Of a DNA stretch of 64,000 nt, positions 25,431-35,015 are shown one piece after another. Under the pieces are notes generated by a model, which had not been told where the DNA came from, did no database searches, and saw only the letters and a list, made by a program, of their open reading frames with translations. Position 1 is the stretch's first letter. Every line of letters begins with the position of its first letter. Position numbers and translations under genes: made by a program. Source of the stretch: Candidatus Marispirochaeta associata (GTDB taxonomy: Bacteria > Spirochaetota > Spirochaetia > JC444 > Marispirochaetaceae); assembly GCA_001749745.1 (NCBI GenBank), contig JWTM01000179.1:62001-126000 (forward strand). The letters run 5' to 3'.

Positions 25431-25961
25431 ATGGGAGGCAAAAAAGCTTTTCTCCGGGAGAAACTCTTATTAGGGGTTCTCTATGGGGAGGAATCGATCT
25501 ACCTCAAGGCCCGTGCTGAGCTCATTCGGCGTTTTGGTCCTATCGACTTCGAGTGCGGTCCGCTTCCCTTCGACTACTCCGACTACTATGCCGAGGAGAT
25601 GGGGGCCTGCCTCCTGCGTCGATTTCTGACCTTCGAGAGGCTCATCGATCCCTCCCGGCTGGCTCCCATCAAGATCTGGACGAATCGCTTGGAGGAGCGT
25701 CTGGCCCGCGACGGCAGACGGAGAATCAATCTTGATCCGGGCCTCATTGATCTGAACCGCCTGGTACTGGCCTCCACCAAGCACAGCGGTCACCGCATCC
25801 CCTTGCGGCTGGGGATCTTCGCCGAACTGACCCTCCATTATCGACAGCGGGAGTTTCACCCCTTCCCCTGGACCTATCCCGATTTCCGGAGCGACGCCTA
25901 CCGCTCGCTCCTGCTCGAGGTGCGAGAGATTTTGCATCGTCAGTTGAAGCGGGGAGGCTGA
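25431..25961 (+). CDS. DUF4416 family protein
   Basis: The 176-residue product matches the DUF4416 layout as I know it: KLLLGVLYGEESIYLKARAEL at the start, FGPIDFECGPLPFDYSDYYAEEMG, and a C-terminal FAELTLHYRQREFHPFPWTYPDFRS. Its biochemical role is unknown. AGGA lies 8 nt upstream of the ATG. A possible promoter TTCCAT-N18-TAAAAT lies at 25368-25397. It is followed 20 nt later by a lipoprotein gene, probably the same operon. Confidence 0.82.
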   Translation: MGGKKAFLREKLLLGVLYGEESIYLKARAELIRRFGPIDFECGPLPFDYSDYYAEEMGACLLRRFLTFERLIDPSRLAPIKIWTNRLEERLARDGRRRINLDPGLIDLNRLVLASTKHSGHRIPLRLGIFAELTLHYRQREFHPFPWTYPDFRSDAYRSLLLEVREILHRQLKRGG

Positions 25962-25981
25962 TCGGACCCTTTACTAGGGAG

Positions 25982-26737
25982 ATGATTCGCCGTGTTGCAT
26001 TCATTTCCTTTATATCCCTCATGCTGTTTCTCAACGCCTGTCGCTTCATGCCCGGGGAGTACCGCTTGACCGTATTGATACCGCCGCTCCCGGCGGAGCT
26101 CGCTCCGTATCTGGAGGGAGGCGGGTGGCTGACGGTAAGCGCCTCCGGCCTCTCCCCGGAACGTATACGGGCCCGAGCGGGAGATTCGTGCAGCCTGGAG
26201 CTCTCCAGAGCGGCGGTGGTGAGCATTTGCTTCTCCTTCGACGAGGCTATCCCGGCCGCCGGTGGAGTCCTGCCTTACGATGCGGCGGGAGCGCGGGAGC
26301 GGACAGCGGCGGTCGATTTACTCTTTGAAGCGGGTGTTGCGGCCCGGCTCATGGAGGAACTAAACCTGGCCGGGCTAGCTACAGAGACGATCAATTATCC
26401 GCGGCTGCGCCGGGAGCTCCTGGCCCGATCGCAGGGGAATCCCAATCTGCTCGATTACGACAGGCTTGCCCGGGGGATGCGCTCCGGGGCCTTCAGCTCC
26501 CGGGACATAGTGATGCGTGATTCCTTCCTGCTGCCGGCCCACTCCCTCGAACCGGGCAGCTGGTATCCTTTCGATCCCCTGTCGCCGCCCTTGTGCGCGG
26601 CGGAGGAGAATCGAGTTTTCTGCGGCCGGCACTGCTTTCTTCAGGACGGCGAGCGCGGTGTACTGTGGATCGATGAGACAGGGTGGCGCTTCTACTCGCC
26701 GGAGGGTCGATTCGACCGTTCCGGCGCCTGGCAGTAG
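25982..26737 (+). CDS. Lipoprotein of unknown function
   Basis: A 251-residue precursor with a type II signal: MIRRVAFISFISLMLFLNAC, lipobox LNAC with Cys20. No domain was recognised in the mature part, which contains six further cysteines, including a cluster near residues 206-220 (CAAEENRVFCGRHC). That cluster could bind metal or form disulphides. AGGGAG lies immediately before the ATG, which is unusually close. It stops 4 nt before the convergent M24 peptidase gene. Confidence 0.7.
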   Translation: MIRRVAFISFISLMLFLNACRFMPGEYRLTVLIPPLPAELAPYLEGGGWLTVSASGLSPERIRARAGDSCSLELSRAAVVSICFSFDEAIPAAGGVLPYDAAGARERTAAVDLLFEAGVAARLMEELNLAGLATETINYPRLRRELLARSQGNPNLLDYDRLARGMRSGAFSSRDIVMRDSFLLPAHSLEPGSWYPFDPLSPPLCAAEENRVFCGRHCFLQDGERGVLWIDETGWRFYSPEGRFDRSGAWQ

Positions 26738-26741
26738 CGGC

Positions 26742-27854
26742 TTAAATTCTAAAAATACCCGAATCGGTCAGCTTCTCGAAGCCGGTATCGGTAATCAGAT
26801 AGTCGTTCTCTTTGCGGACCCCGCCGAAATCGGGATGGTAGAGTCCCGGCTCAACCGCCAGAATCATGCCCGGTTCCAGTTTGACCGACTCTCCCTCCCG
26901 GTTTTTCAGGGTCGGTTTCTCGTGGGCCTCCAAACCGATTGCATGGCCCAGGCTGTGGGGCATGGAGACCCCTTTGCTGCGGAAGAACTCGTCCACCGCC
27001 AGGGCTACCGTGGCGTTGGTCGCCCCCGGCGTCAGGGCCGCTTCAGCCTGGCTATAGGCCTCTTCCACCAGTTCCGCCATCCGCTCCTGTTCGGGCTTGA
27101 GCTCGCCCTGAAGCAGGGTCAGGGTAACGTCGGTAGTATAGCCTTCCAGCTTGACGCCGAAGTCGATGATCGTCGGACCGTCCAGGTCGAGTCGCCCGGA
27201 GGAGAAGGAGGGGAAGGCGTGGATGCCGAAGCTCCGTTCCGGATTGGCGACGATGGTCTCGAAACCGGTCCCCTCGCCCCCGGCCTTGCGCAGCTCAGCT
27301 TCGATAAAGAGGGCGGCGTCGAGCTCGGTCTCGAAGAGCTTCTCTTTGAATCCCTTCACCAGGGCGGCGATGATTTCGTCGGTTATGGCCGCTCCCCGTC
27401 GGTAGATCTCGAGCTCCGTCGCATCCTTAACCGCGCGCAGTTCGTTCAACTGCTGTTCGGCGCCGTCGGTACGGCAGAGGAATTCGAACTCCGGGGCCTC
27501 CTGCTGCAGCTCTCGATACAGGGGTAGGGGTATGGAAGAGGGAAGTTCCACGCGCCCCTCCTGGGAGACACCGAAGCGCCGGGCGACGCCGGCGATTGCC
27601 TTGATCGGGCTGCGCTCGAAGGAGCTGTAGGCTACCAGTGCGTCGGCGGTCGCCATGAGCTCCGCCATGGGGAGATCCCAAGGAACCAGGAGGCTTGCGC
27701 CGGAGACGTGCAGGAAGAAGAGCGCGTCCGACGGGTGCCCGCACAGGTAGCGAAGGGCGGCGTTGCGACGCTCCTCGCAATCCTCGATTACCAGGAGCTC
27801 GATGCCCTCCCGTTCCATCCAGCTTTTGAGGGCGTTAAGGCGATATTTTGCCAT
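26742..27854 (-). CDS. M24 metallopeptidase, Xaa-Pro aminopeptidase-like
   Basis: The 370-residue enzyme has an N-terminal creatinase-like domain (1 to about 130) and a pita-bread catalytic domain with the expected metal ligands: two Asp in DFGVKLEGYTTDVT, His in HSLGHAIGLEAHE, and Glu residues in VEPGLY and the late GGVRKENDYL. It should release N-terminal residues preceding proline or act as a related dipeptidase. GGGAGC lies upstream of the ATG, 15 nt after leuS, so the two are co-transcribed. Confidence 0.9.
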   Translation of the reverse strand: MAKYRLNALKSWMEREGIELLVIEDCEERRNAALRYLCGHPSDALFFLHVSGASLLVPWDLPMAELMATADALVAYSSFERSPIKAIAGVARRFGVSQEGRVELPSSIPLPLYRELQQEAPEFEFLCRTDGAEQQLNELRAVKDATELEIYRRGAAITDEIIAALVKGFKEKLFETELDAALFIEAELRKAGGEGTGFETIVANPERSFGIHAFPSFSSGRLDLDGPTIIDFGVKLEGYTTDVTLTLLQGELKPEQERMAELVEEAYSQAEAALTPGATNATVALAVDEFFRSKGVSMPHSLGHAIGLEAHEKPTLKNREGESVKLEPGMILAVEPGLYHPDFGGVRKENDYLITDTGFEKLTDSGIFRI

Positions 27855-27869
27855 CTCTCTGCTCCCTGT

Positions 27870-30380
27870 TTAGTTCGCGACGATATTGACGAGCTTGCCG
27901 GGGACAGGAATGATCTTGCGGATCGTTTTGCCGTCGGTAAGTTCCTTGATTCTCGGATGCGAGAGGGCCATCTCCTTCATCTGATCCGGATTGAGATCGG
28001 CGTCGGCCTGTACCTTGGCCCGCACCTTGCCGTTTACCTGGAAGACCAGCTCTATCTGATCATCCTTGGTAAGGGCCTCCTCGTAACTCGGCCAGGCTTG
28101 TGCACCGGCCAAGGGCTCCTTGCCCAGCCGTTCCCAGAGCTCCTCACCCAGGTGAGGGGCGTAGGGCGTCAGCAGGAGTACAAAGGGCTCGATCAGTGAG
28201 CGGTGCAGCACCTCCTGTTTGAAGACCTCGTTGACGAAGATCATCATCTGGGAGATGGCGGTGTTGAACTCCAGCCCGTCGGTGTCGTGGGTCACCTTCT
28301 TGATCGTCTTGTGCAGCAGTTTGACGAGCTCCTCCGAGGGGGCCTCGTCGACGATCTCTTTCTCGAAGAGCCGCCAGACCCGGTCCAGGAAGCGGTGTAC
28401 TCCGGAGATGCCCGAGGTCGACCAGGGCTTCGAGACCTGCAGGGGGCCCATGAACATCTCGTAGACCCGCATCGAATCGGCGCCGAAATCCCGGATTATG
28501 TCGTCCGGATTGATAACGTTCTTCAGGGATTTGGACATCTTGGCGATGACCTGGGTCAGTTCGGTTCCGGTCTCCCGCTCGACGAATGTATCGGTTTCAA
28601 CCTCTTCCACCATATCCGTGGGGACCAGGGTCTTGTCGGGGCGCTGGTAGGCGAAGGAGGTGATCATTCCCTGATTGACGAGCCGTTTGAAGGGTTCGGC
28701 GTCGCCGACGAGACCGAGATCGAAAAGCACCTTGTGCCAGAATCGGGCGTAGAGGAGATGGAGCACCGCATGCTCGGCGCCGCCCACGTAGAGGTCCACG
28801 GGCATCCAGTAGTCGATCTTCTCCCGATCGGCCAGGGTGTTGCTGTTCTTCGGATCCAGGTAGCGCAGGTAGTACCAGCAGGAACCGGCCCACTGGGGCA
28901 TGGTATTGGTCTCCCGCTTTCCGGGGCCGCCGCACTTAGGGCAGCTGGTGTTGACCCACTCCTCTATCTTGGCTAAGGGCGATTCGCCGGTCCCGGAGGG
29001 CTCGTAGGACTCTACCTCGGGAAGAGTTAGCGGGAGCTCCTCCTCGGGGACCGGGACGATCCCGCAGTCGGGGCAGTGAACCAGCGGGATCGGTTCGCCC
29101 CAGTAGCGCTGGCGGCTGAAGACCCAGTCCCGAAGCTTATAGTTGACCGCCCGGGTGCCGAGTTTCTCCTCTTCCAGACGCTTGATGATGGCGTCGATCG
29201 CCTCCTCCTTACCCATACCGTCCAGGTAGCCGGAGTTGACATGGGGACCGTCGCCGGTAAAGGCCTCGACGGTGATATCGCCGCCCTTGAGGACCTCGAT
29301 AATCGGCAGGCCGAACTTCTTGGCGAACTCCCAGTCCCGCTGATCGTGGCCCGGTACCGCCATGATGGCGCCGGTGCCGTAGGAGATCAGAATGTAGTCG
29401 GAGATCCAGACCGGAATCTTCTCGCCGTTGACCGGATTGACCGCGTAGGCTCCGGTGAAGACGCCGCTCTTATCCTTGGCCAGATCGGTCCGCTCCAGGT
29501 CTGACTTGAGCCGCGCCTGCTCCAGGTAGGCTTCGACCTCGGCGCGCTGTTCAGCGCCGGTAATTTTACTCACCAGAGGATGCTCGGGGGCGAGGACCAT
29601 GTAGGTGGCGCCGAAGAGGGTATCCGGGCGGGTAGTGTAGACCTCCAGGGACTCCTCCCGGCCGTCGAGTTTGAAGATTACGTTGGCTCCTTCGGAGCGG
29701 CCGATCCAGTTGCGCTGCATGGTCTTGATCGACTCGGACCAGTCGACCGTCTCCAGGTCTTCCAGGAGCCGGTCGGCGTAGGCGGTGATCTTCAGGATCC
29801 ACTGGCGGATGTTGCGCCGTTCGACGATCTGACCGCAGCGTTCGCACTTTCCGTCTTTGACCTCTTCGTTGGCCAGGCCGGTCAGACAGGAGGAGCACCA
29901 GTTGATGGGCGTCTCCGATTCGTAGGCCAGGCCCTGTTCGAAGAGCTTCAGGAAGATCCACTGGGTCCAGCGGTAGTACTCCTCGCTGTGGGTGGAAACC
30001 TCCCGCTCCCAGTCGTAGCTGAAGCCTAAGGATTTAATCTGGGTCCGAAAGTGGTTGATATTCTTCTCGGTGGTCACCTTAGGGTGAGTCCCGGTCTTGA
30101 TGGCGTAGTTCTCCGCCGGCAATCCGAATGAGTCGAAGCCCATCGGGTGCAGTACGTTGTAGCCCTGCATGCGCAGAAAGCGGCAGTAGATGTCGGTGGC
30201 GGTATAGCCTTCCGGATGGCCGACGTGGAGGCCGGAACCGGAGGGGTAGGGAAACATATCGAGCACATAGCGCCGTTTCTCAGGTGGGAAGCTCGGATCT
30301 TCTTCGACCCGGAAGCTTTTATGCTCCTCCCAGTAACGTTGCCATTTCTGTTCAATATCTGCGTAGGGGTATTTGCTCAT
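27870..30380 (-). CDS. leuS: Leucyl-tRNA synthetase
   Basis: The 836-residue class I synthetase has the HIGH motif as HVGH (in [18 protein letters not shown]), the KMSKS motif AKMSKSLKN, a CP1 editing domain, and zinc-type cysteine clusters [11 protein letters not shown] and [18 protein letters not shown]. It charges tRNA-Leu. In-frame ATGs exist at 30398, 30389 and 30380. The promoter TTGACG-N18-TATCAT overlaps the first two and ends 7 nt before 30380, so the protein should start [13 protein letters not shown], which also fits typical LeuRS N-termini. It heads the leuS-M24 operon. Confidence 0.97.
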   Translation of the reverse strand: MSKYPYADIEQKWQRYWEEHKSFRVEEDPSFPPEKRRYVLDMFPYPSGSGLHVGHPEGYTATDIYCRFLRMQGYNVLHPMGFDSFGLPAENYAIKTGTHPKVTTEKNINHFRTQIKSLGFSYDWEREVSTHSEEYYRWTQWIFLKLFEQGLAYESETPINWCSSCLTGLANEEVKDGKCERCGQIVERRNIRQWILKITAYADRLLEDLETVDWSESIKTMQRNWIGRSEGANVIFKLDGREESLEVYTTRPDTLFGATYMVLAPEHPLVSKITGAEQRAEVEAYLEQARLKSDLERTDLAKDKSGVFTGAYAVNPVNGEKIPVWISDYILISYGTGAIMAVPGHDQRDWEFAKKFGLPIIEVLKGGDITVEAFTGDGPHVNSGYLDGMGKEEAIDAIIKRLEEEKLGTRAVNYKLRDWVFSRQRYWGEPIPLVHCPDCGIVPVPEEELPLTLPEVESYEPSGTGESPLAKIEEWVNTSCPKCGGPGKRETNTMPQWAGSCWYYLRYLDPKNSNTLADREKIDYWMPVDLYVGGAEHAVLHLLYARFWHKVLFDLGLVGDAEPFKRLVNQGMITSFAYQRPDKTLVPTDMVEEVETDTFVERETGTELTQVIAKMSKSLKNVINPDDIIRDFGADSMRVYEMFMGPLQVSKPWSTSGISGVHRFLDRVWRLFEKEIVDEAPSEELVKLLHKTIKKVTHDTDGLEFNTAISQMMIFVNEVFKQEVLHRSLIEPFVLLLTPYAPHLGEELWERLGKEPLAGAQAWPSYEEALTKDDQIELVFQVNGKVRAKVQADADLNPDQMKEMALSHPRIKELTDGKTIRKIIPVPGKLVNIVAN

Positions 30381-30387
30381 GTCCGGC

Positions 30388-30417
30388 ATGATACTCATTG
30401 CCCTAGCTCCGCGTCAA
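30388..30417 (-). promoter_or_regulatory. leuS promoter, leaderless geometry
   Basis: TTGACG (30412-30417), an 18-nt spacer and TATCAT (30388-30393) precede 7 nt and ATG 30380. It lies 8 bp from the -35 of the divergent promoter. No T-box was seen between promoter and start. Confidence 0.7.
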
Positions 30418-30425
30418 TGTCGGCC

Positions 30426-30454
30426 TTGACCGGGGGGCGGTCGGGATGTAGGCT
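30426..30454 (+). promoter_or_regulatory. Promoter of the M29-like peptidase gene, leaderless geometry
   Basis: TTGACC (30426-30431), a 17-nt spacer and TAGGCT (30449-30454) precede 7 nt and ATG 30462. This decides the start against a much longer open frame from 30147. Confidence 0.7.
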
Positions 30455-30461
30455 GCTCAGT

Positions 30462-31571
30462 ATGAAGATCTTCGAAGATGCCTCGCTGCGGGAGCCGGCC
30501 CGCATCACCTGTAGCGCTGTTCTCAAGCTCCAGCCCGGCGAACGGGTGCTGATTATCACCAATCCCGAAGAGGAGGTGATGGCCATCTCCCAGGCCCTCT
30601 ATGCGGCGGTCGAGGAGGTCGGCGCCGTGCCGGTTCTGATGGTGCAGCCGGTCAAAACCCAGGTCGATTTCGCCGATCCTGCGGTCCTCCAGGCTATCGG
30701 TTCCGCTCCGGAGGTACTCTTGTCGATCAGCGCCGAGAAGGTCGGTAAGGATCCCAAAGGACTGAAGGAGCCCTACCGACTCGGGGATAAGGAGTTCGAC
30801 CATATCTTCGATTATCATCTCAACGGTACCAAGAGTATGCGTGGTATCTGGTCCCCGGGCATTACCCGGGATATGTTCCGGCGTACCGTGGGTATCGATT
30901 ACAGCCGGCTCAAGCGGGAGTGCGGCCTCCTCAGGGAGCTTTTCGACCGGGCCGACGGAATGCGGATCAGCTGTGCCGCCGGGACCGATCTCTACATCGG
31001 ACTGCGGGGCAGAACCGGCGATCCCGACGACGGTGATTTCAGTTTGCCCGGCAGCGGCGGTAATCTTCCGGCAGGAGAGACCTTCGCCTCCCCCGAACTG
31101 AGAAGCTCAGTCGGTCGAATCGCCTATCGCGGCTCGATCTCCCTCTCCAAGGGGGATATCCTGATCGAAGAGCCGATTATGGTCGAGGTGGAAGACGGCC
31201 GTATTACGCGCCTTTCAGGCGGTACGGAGGCCGAATTGCTAAAGGAGACGATAGACCTGGGCGAGAGCCGGGCCCTCGCCATGGCCGAAGCCGGGGAGTT
31301 ACCGGAGGGGATGGGAGAGATCTACCATCATAACGCCCGTAGTCTGGGCGAGATCGGCATCGGACTCAATCCGTCGGCCCGGGTGGTGGGGAATATGCTC
31401 GAGGACGAAAAGGCCTACAAGACCTGCCATATAGCGGTGGGAGCCAACTACGCGGACGACGCCCCGGCCCTGATCCACTGCGACGGCCTGGTGCTCGAGC
31501 CGACGATCACCTTTATTCTGCCCGGCGGCGAAGAGCGGCTGATAATGGACGCGGGAAGGCTTCTCGTCTAG
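30462..31571 (+). CDS. M29-like (thermophilic aminopeptidase) metallopeptidase
   Basis: The 369-residue product resembles leucyl aminopeptidases of family M29: SAVLKLQPGERVLIITNPEEE at the N-terminus, IEEPIMVEVEDGRI in the middle, and the C-terminal HNARSLGEIGIGLNP...GNMLEDEKAYKTCHIAVGAN block, which supplies Glu/His/Asp ligands for a dinuclear metal site. It probably trims cytoplasmic peptides. It is monocistronic and divergent from leuS. Its stop overlaps the convergent ada stop as CTAG (31568-31571). Confidence 0.85.
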   Translation: MKIFEDASLREPARITCSAVLKLQPGERVLIITNPEEEVMAISQALYAAVEEVGAVPVLMVQPVKTQVDFADPAVLQAIGSAPEVLLSISAEKVGKDPKGLKEPYRLGDKEFDHIFDYHLNGTKSMRGIWSPGITRDMFRRTVGIDYSRLKRECGLLRELFDRADGMRISCAAGTDLYIGLRGRTGDPDDGDFSLPGSGGNLPAGETFASPELRSSVGRIAYRGSISLSKGDILIEEPIMVEVEDGRITRLSGGTEAELLKETIDLGESRALAMAEAGELPEGMGEIYHHNARSLGEIGIGLNPSARVVGNMLEDEKAYKTCHIAVGANYADDAPALIHCDGLVLEPTITFILPGGEERLIMDAGRLLV

Positions 31572-32635
31572 GCATCACGACGCTTCTCCTGTTCCCTTTT
31601 CAGCAGCGCTCTCTTCCGCTCTGCGCCCCAACGGTAGCCGCCGCTGCCGCCGTCCTGGCGAACCGCCCGGTGACAGGGGATGGCGACGGCCAGGGGGTTG
31701 GCGCTGCAGGCGTTGGCCACCGCCCGGGCGGCCTTCGGTTCCCCGATGCGTGCGGCGATCTCGGCGTAGCTCCGGGTCTCGCCGGGAGGAATCTCTTGCA
31801 GGGCCCGCCAGACTTTCTCCTGGAAGACGGTGCCCCGAATGTCCAGGGGCAGCGCGGCGGAGGTTCTACCTGCATTCATCAGTTCGGTAATGGGTCCTCG
31901 GGTCTCTTCGGCGATTGAGCGGGACTCCTCCAGTTCCGCCCCGGGAAACCGGCCGCCCAGGGCTTCGCGCAGCTCCTCGGGCGTATCCCCCAATTCGATG
32001 GCGCAGACTCCCTCAGGCGTCATGGCTACCAGAACCCAGCCCAGATCGCAGGGGAAGAGGGCATACCCGATCTGAATCCCCGCGGCTCCATCACGGTACT
32101 CCCGGGGTTTCATGGCCAGTTTCCGCCGGGCCTGACCGTACATGCGGCTTGCGGAACCGAACCCGGACTCGTAGATGGCGTCGGTAACGCTCTCAGCTGT
32201 CTGAAGGCTCTTCGTGAGTCGTTGTTGGCGGATGCTCAGGCTGTACTGTTTGGGGCTCATGCCGGTTACCTCCTTGAAGATGCGCTGAAAATGACCGGGG
32301 CTGTAGCCGGATTCATCCGCAAGCTCGGCGACGGAGAGAGGGTCTTCACTGGCCTCAATCCTGCGACAGGCGGCGATGATCTTTTTTCGCTTCTCGTCGA
32401 CCTGACGTTCCCCTTCGGGGTTGCAGCGCTTGCAGGGGCGGTAGCCGGCGGTCCGGGCGGCTGCCGGCGTTTCGAAGAACTCGACGTTCTCCTTCCGCGG
32501 CCGCCGGGAGGCGCAGCCCGGGACGCAGAATATCCCGGTTGTCTTTACCCCGTAGAAGAAGGGGGCGTCAGTTGATTGACGGCCTTCGGTCAACAGACGC
32601 CAGCGTTTATCGTAGTGTGTGTCCCTCGAATCCAT
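31568..32635 (-). CDS. ada: Ada protein: DNA phosphotriester/O6-methylguanine methyltransferase and activator
   Basis: The 355-residue protein has all three Ada parts. The N-terminal zinc/phosphotriester domain (1 to about 75) has four Cys in GIFCVPGCASRRP and RPCKRCNP. An AraC-type helix-turn-helix (about 85-180) contains SVAELADESGYSPGHFQRIFK. The C-terminal O6-alkylguanine transferase has the active Cys in IPCHRAV. It repairs alkylated DNA and, once methylated, should activate its own transcription. The -10 TATATT ends 7 nt before the ATG. Confidence 0.95.
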   Translation of the reverse strand: MDSRDTHYDKRWRLLTEGRQSTDAPFFYGVKTTGIFCVPGCASRRPRKENVEFFETPAAARTAGYRPCKRCNPEGERQVDEKRKKIIAACRRIEASEDPLSVAELADESGYSPGHFQRIFKEVTGMSPKQYSLSIRQQRLTKSLQTAESVTDAIYESGFGSASRMYGQARRKLAMKPREYRDGAAGIQIGYALFPCDLGWVLVAMTPEGVCAIELGDTPEELREALGGRFPGAELEESRSIAEETRGPITELMNAGRTSAALPLDIRGTVFQEKVWRALQEIPPGETRSYAEIAARIGEPKAARAVANACSANPLAVAIPCHRAVRQDGGSGGYRWGAERKRALLKREQEKRRDA

Positions 32636-32642
32636 AGTCGAA

Positions 32643-32648
32643 AATATA
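32643..32648 (-). promoter_or_regulatory. ada -10 element, leaderless geometry
   Basis: TATATT ends 7 nt before ATG 32635. The -35 at 17-nt spacing (TAGTCC) is poor, which fits a promoter that needs an activator such as methylated Ada. Confidence 0.55.
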
Positions 32649-32711
32649 GAGGAATCTCAGGCCTAGGACTATCCGAAACCTGCGGACTAATTCCGCCGCG
32701 ACCTTGAGGAG

Positions 32712-33995
32712 TTAAACCGCCGAGCGGCGGTCGTCTGAATCCTCGTCGTCTAAGACCGGCTCCTTGAGGGTGACGAGAAGGGAGGTAATCCGGTTGCGGA
32801 CGATGCCCTCGACGGTCAGGGTGCTCCAGTCGGTTTCGACCGTCTCGTTCCGTTGGGGCAGTCGATCCAGAAGTTCGGCGATGTAGCCGGAGATGGTCTG
32901 CACGTACTTCCCGTGGGGCAGTTCGACCGCCAGGTGGTCTTCGATCTGCTTCAACGAGGTATCGCCCTTGATGCGGTACTGCCGTTCCCCGATATGCTGG
33001 ATCCGTTCCCGGCCCTTCTCCTCGTTCTCGTCGTAGAGTTCGCCGAAGAGCTCCTCGATCACATCCTCCTGGGTAACGATCCCCGCTAAGCCGCCGTATT
33101 CGTCCATTACCACCGCGATATTGAGCTTTCCGTGCTTAAAGCGGCTGTAGAGCTCGGCGATCTTCTTGCTGGTGGGAATGAAGAGGGGTTCCAGCATCAG
33201 CTTCTTGAGGGTGGTGTTTCCCCTGCCCTGGGCGATCTCCCGGGCTACATCCTTGAAGAGCGCGATTCCGACGATCTTCTCCGGGTCTTTCTCGTAGACC
33301 GGAATCCGGGAGTAGCCCTCGTCGATCATCGACTGGAATACATCGCTAAGCTTGAGGGACTGTTCCAGGCTGAAGACCTCGGTACGGTGGGTCATGATCA
33401 CCTTGGCCGAGACGTCGTTCAGGCGGAAGATGCTCTTGATCATCTCCTGCTCGTACTGCTTCACCACGCCCATGTTGCCGGCCACGTTGACGATATGCAG
33501 GATCCCTTCCATGGAGACGTCCTGGCGTCGTTCGGAGGCGAAGAAACGGGTAATGATGGAGCTGATCAGGCTGATGAGCCAGTTGAATGGACCGAAAAGA
33601 ATCGAGAGCAGCTTCACGAAGGGGGCCACCAGCAGGGTGATTCCCTCGTTATGGATTATCGCGATCCTCTTCGGGGTCACCTCGGCGAAGATCAGGATGA
33701 TCAAGGTGAGCACCCCGGTCATGATGCCGATCGCCTGGCTGCCGTAGAGCTCGATGGTCAGCTTAGTGGCAATGGCCGAGGCGCCGATATTGGCCAGATT
33801 GTTGCCGATCAGGATGGTGGTCAAGAGGATGTCCGGTTTTCCCGAAAGCTCTTTGACCAGGCGGCCCTTCTTGCCCCAGTTATCCACCAGATGCTGGATC
33901 TGGAGCATGGAGAGGGAGGTGAAGGCGGTCTCGGTGGCCGAGAAGAGTCCCGAGAGCATAATTAGCCCGACTAGGATGAGTACGCCGGTCAACAT
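32712..33995 (-). CDS. CorC/HlyC-type membrane protein (DUF21, CBS pair, CorC_HlyC)
   Basis: The 427-residue protein has an N-terminal DUF21/CNNM transmembrane domain (1 to about 190: several hydrophobic helices, SATETAFTSLSMLQ, TTILIGNNLANIGASAIAT), a CBS pair (about 200-325; VIMTHRTEVFSLE...GYSRIPVYE; VMDEYGGLAGIVTQEDVIEELFGEL) and a C-terminal CorC_HlyC domain. Members are linked to Mg2+/Co2+ export; 'hemolysin' names are historical. It is monocistronic. No leaderless-type promoter is visible here. Confidence 0.92.
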   Translation of the reverse strand: MLTGVLILVGLIMLSGLFSATETAFTSLSMLQIQHLVDNWGKKGRLVKELSGKPDILLTTILIGNNLANIGASAIATKLTIELYGSQAIGIMTGVLTLIILIFAEVTPKRIAIIHNEGITLLVAPFVKLLSILFGPFNWLISLISSIITRFFASERRQDVSMEGILHIVNVAGNMGVVKQYEQEMIKSIFRLNDVSAKVIMTHRTEVFSLEQSLKLSDVFQSMIDEGYSRIPVYEKDPEKIVGIALFKDVAREIAQGRGNTTLKKLMLEPLFIPTSKKIAELYSRFKHGKLNIAVVMDEYGGLAGIVTQEDVIEELFGELYDENEEKGRERIQHIGERQYRIKGDTSLKQIEDHLAVELPHGKYVQTISGYIAELLDRLPQRNETVETDWSTLTVEGIVRNRITSLLVTLKEPVLDDEDSDDRRSAV

Positions 33996-34106
33996 AATCT
34001 ACTCGAGAAACTACTAGTGTGGGTGATTAAGCAACACGACGGAGGGTACGGGTCATCGTCCATGATTACCCCGAGTATAACCTGAAGGGTGGGGGAGATC
34101 AAGCAT

Positions 34107-35015
34107 TCAGGGCTTGGGGATGTAATCGCCGCCGCGGCAGCTTTTAAGATATTCAAGGGCTCTGATCTGACCGGTCAACTCGAGCTCCTTGCGGAAAAAC
34201 GCGTCGTTATGTCCCTCGATGTCGATCGTTCCCCGGTAGCCGCTTCGAAGGAGCTCGGTGACGATTCGCCGCCAGTCGCTCTCGCCGAAGCCGGGAAAGC
34301 GCTCTTCCCCGAGGGCCTGCGGACCCAGGATGCCTTCCCGGCGGATTCCTCGGTCGAAGCGGCTTGCATCCTTGCCGTGAACGTGAAAGATTTTCGGGGC
34401 CCAGAGGGCGAGCTGTTCAAGCGGATCGATCAGCTGCAGGATCTGATGGGCCGGTTCCCACTCCAGTCCCAGGTTATCCGCCGGGACCGCCTGAAAAAGC
34501 CTCTCCCAGGCGGCGGGATTAAAGGCCAGATTCCAGTCGCCCGAATCCCAGTTCCCGCCCATGGGACAATTCTCGAAGGCGAGACGTATCCCCTTCTCGC
34601 CGGCGCGTTTGCTTAAGGGACCGAAGAACTCCGCGAAGCGCGGCAGAGACTCCTCCCAAGCGCTTCCGGGTATCCGTCCGGTGAAGCCGGTGACCAGTTC
34701 GGTTTCGAAGGCCGGAGCGGCCTCGATCAGCGCCTCCCAGCCCTCCCGCGCCGTCTCTCCCCGTTCTCCGTCGGCCAGGGGGTTCCCGAAGAGAGCGAGA
34801 GTGCTGATTCGGGGCGGATATGCATCATTCCGCTCATTGAAAAGCGTCCTCAGCTCCTCGGCGAGGCGATAGAGGTCGGTCCCGTTCAAGGATTCCCAGA
34901 AGAATATCTGAAAGGATTCGAAGCCGTAGTGGATGATCTTGCGGATAAACTCCGCGCAGTTCCGGTCGCCTCGGACCATGGTGCCGATTCGTATGCGCAT
35001 GGGAAAGTCAGACAT
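34107..35015 (-). CDS. Sugar phosphate isomerase/epimerase-like TIM barrel protein
   Basis: The 302-residue product fits the AP endonuclease 2 / xylose isomerase-like TIM-barrel family: IRIGTMVRGDRN at strand 1, LAFENCPMGGNW, LGLEWEPAHQI, KIFHVHGKDA and GTIDIEGHND, supplying Glu/His/Asp metal ligands. Such enzymes epimerise or dehydrate ketosugars and inosose. It overlaps the adjacent Gfo/Idh dehydrogenase gene by 8 bp, so the two likely act in sequence on one substrate. It is last of the carbohydrate locus. Confidence 0.86.
   Translation of the reverse strand: MSDFPMRIRIGTMVRGDRNCAEFIRKIIHYGFESFQIFFWESLNGTDLYRLAEELRTLFNERNDAYPPRISTLALFGNPLADGERGETAREGWEALIEAAPAFETELVTGFTGRIPGSAWEESLPRFAEFFGPLSKRAGEKGIRLAFENCPMGGNWDSGDWNLAFNPAAWERLFQAVPADNLGLEWEPAHQILQLIDPLEQLALWAPKIFHVHGKDASRFDRGIRREGILGPQALGEERFPGFGESDWRRIVTELLRSGYRGTIDIEGHNDAFFRKELELTGQIRALEYLKSCRGGDYIPKP

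Noticed and set aside
30147..30461. Long N-terminal extension of the M29-like peptidase
   Set aside because: It lies antisense to leuS coding sequence and upstream of the peptidase's own promoter; the family N-terminus starts at 30462.
33996..34030. Leaderless promoter for the CorC/HlyC gene
   Set aside because: No acceptable -10 hexamer is found 5-10 nt before the ATG, so this gene was left out of the leaderless set.
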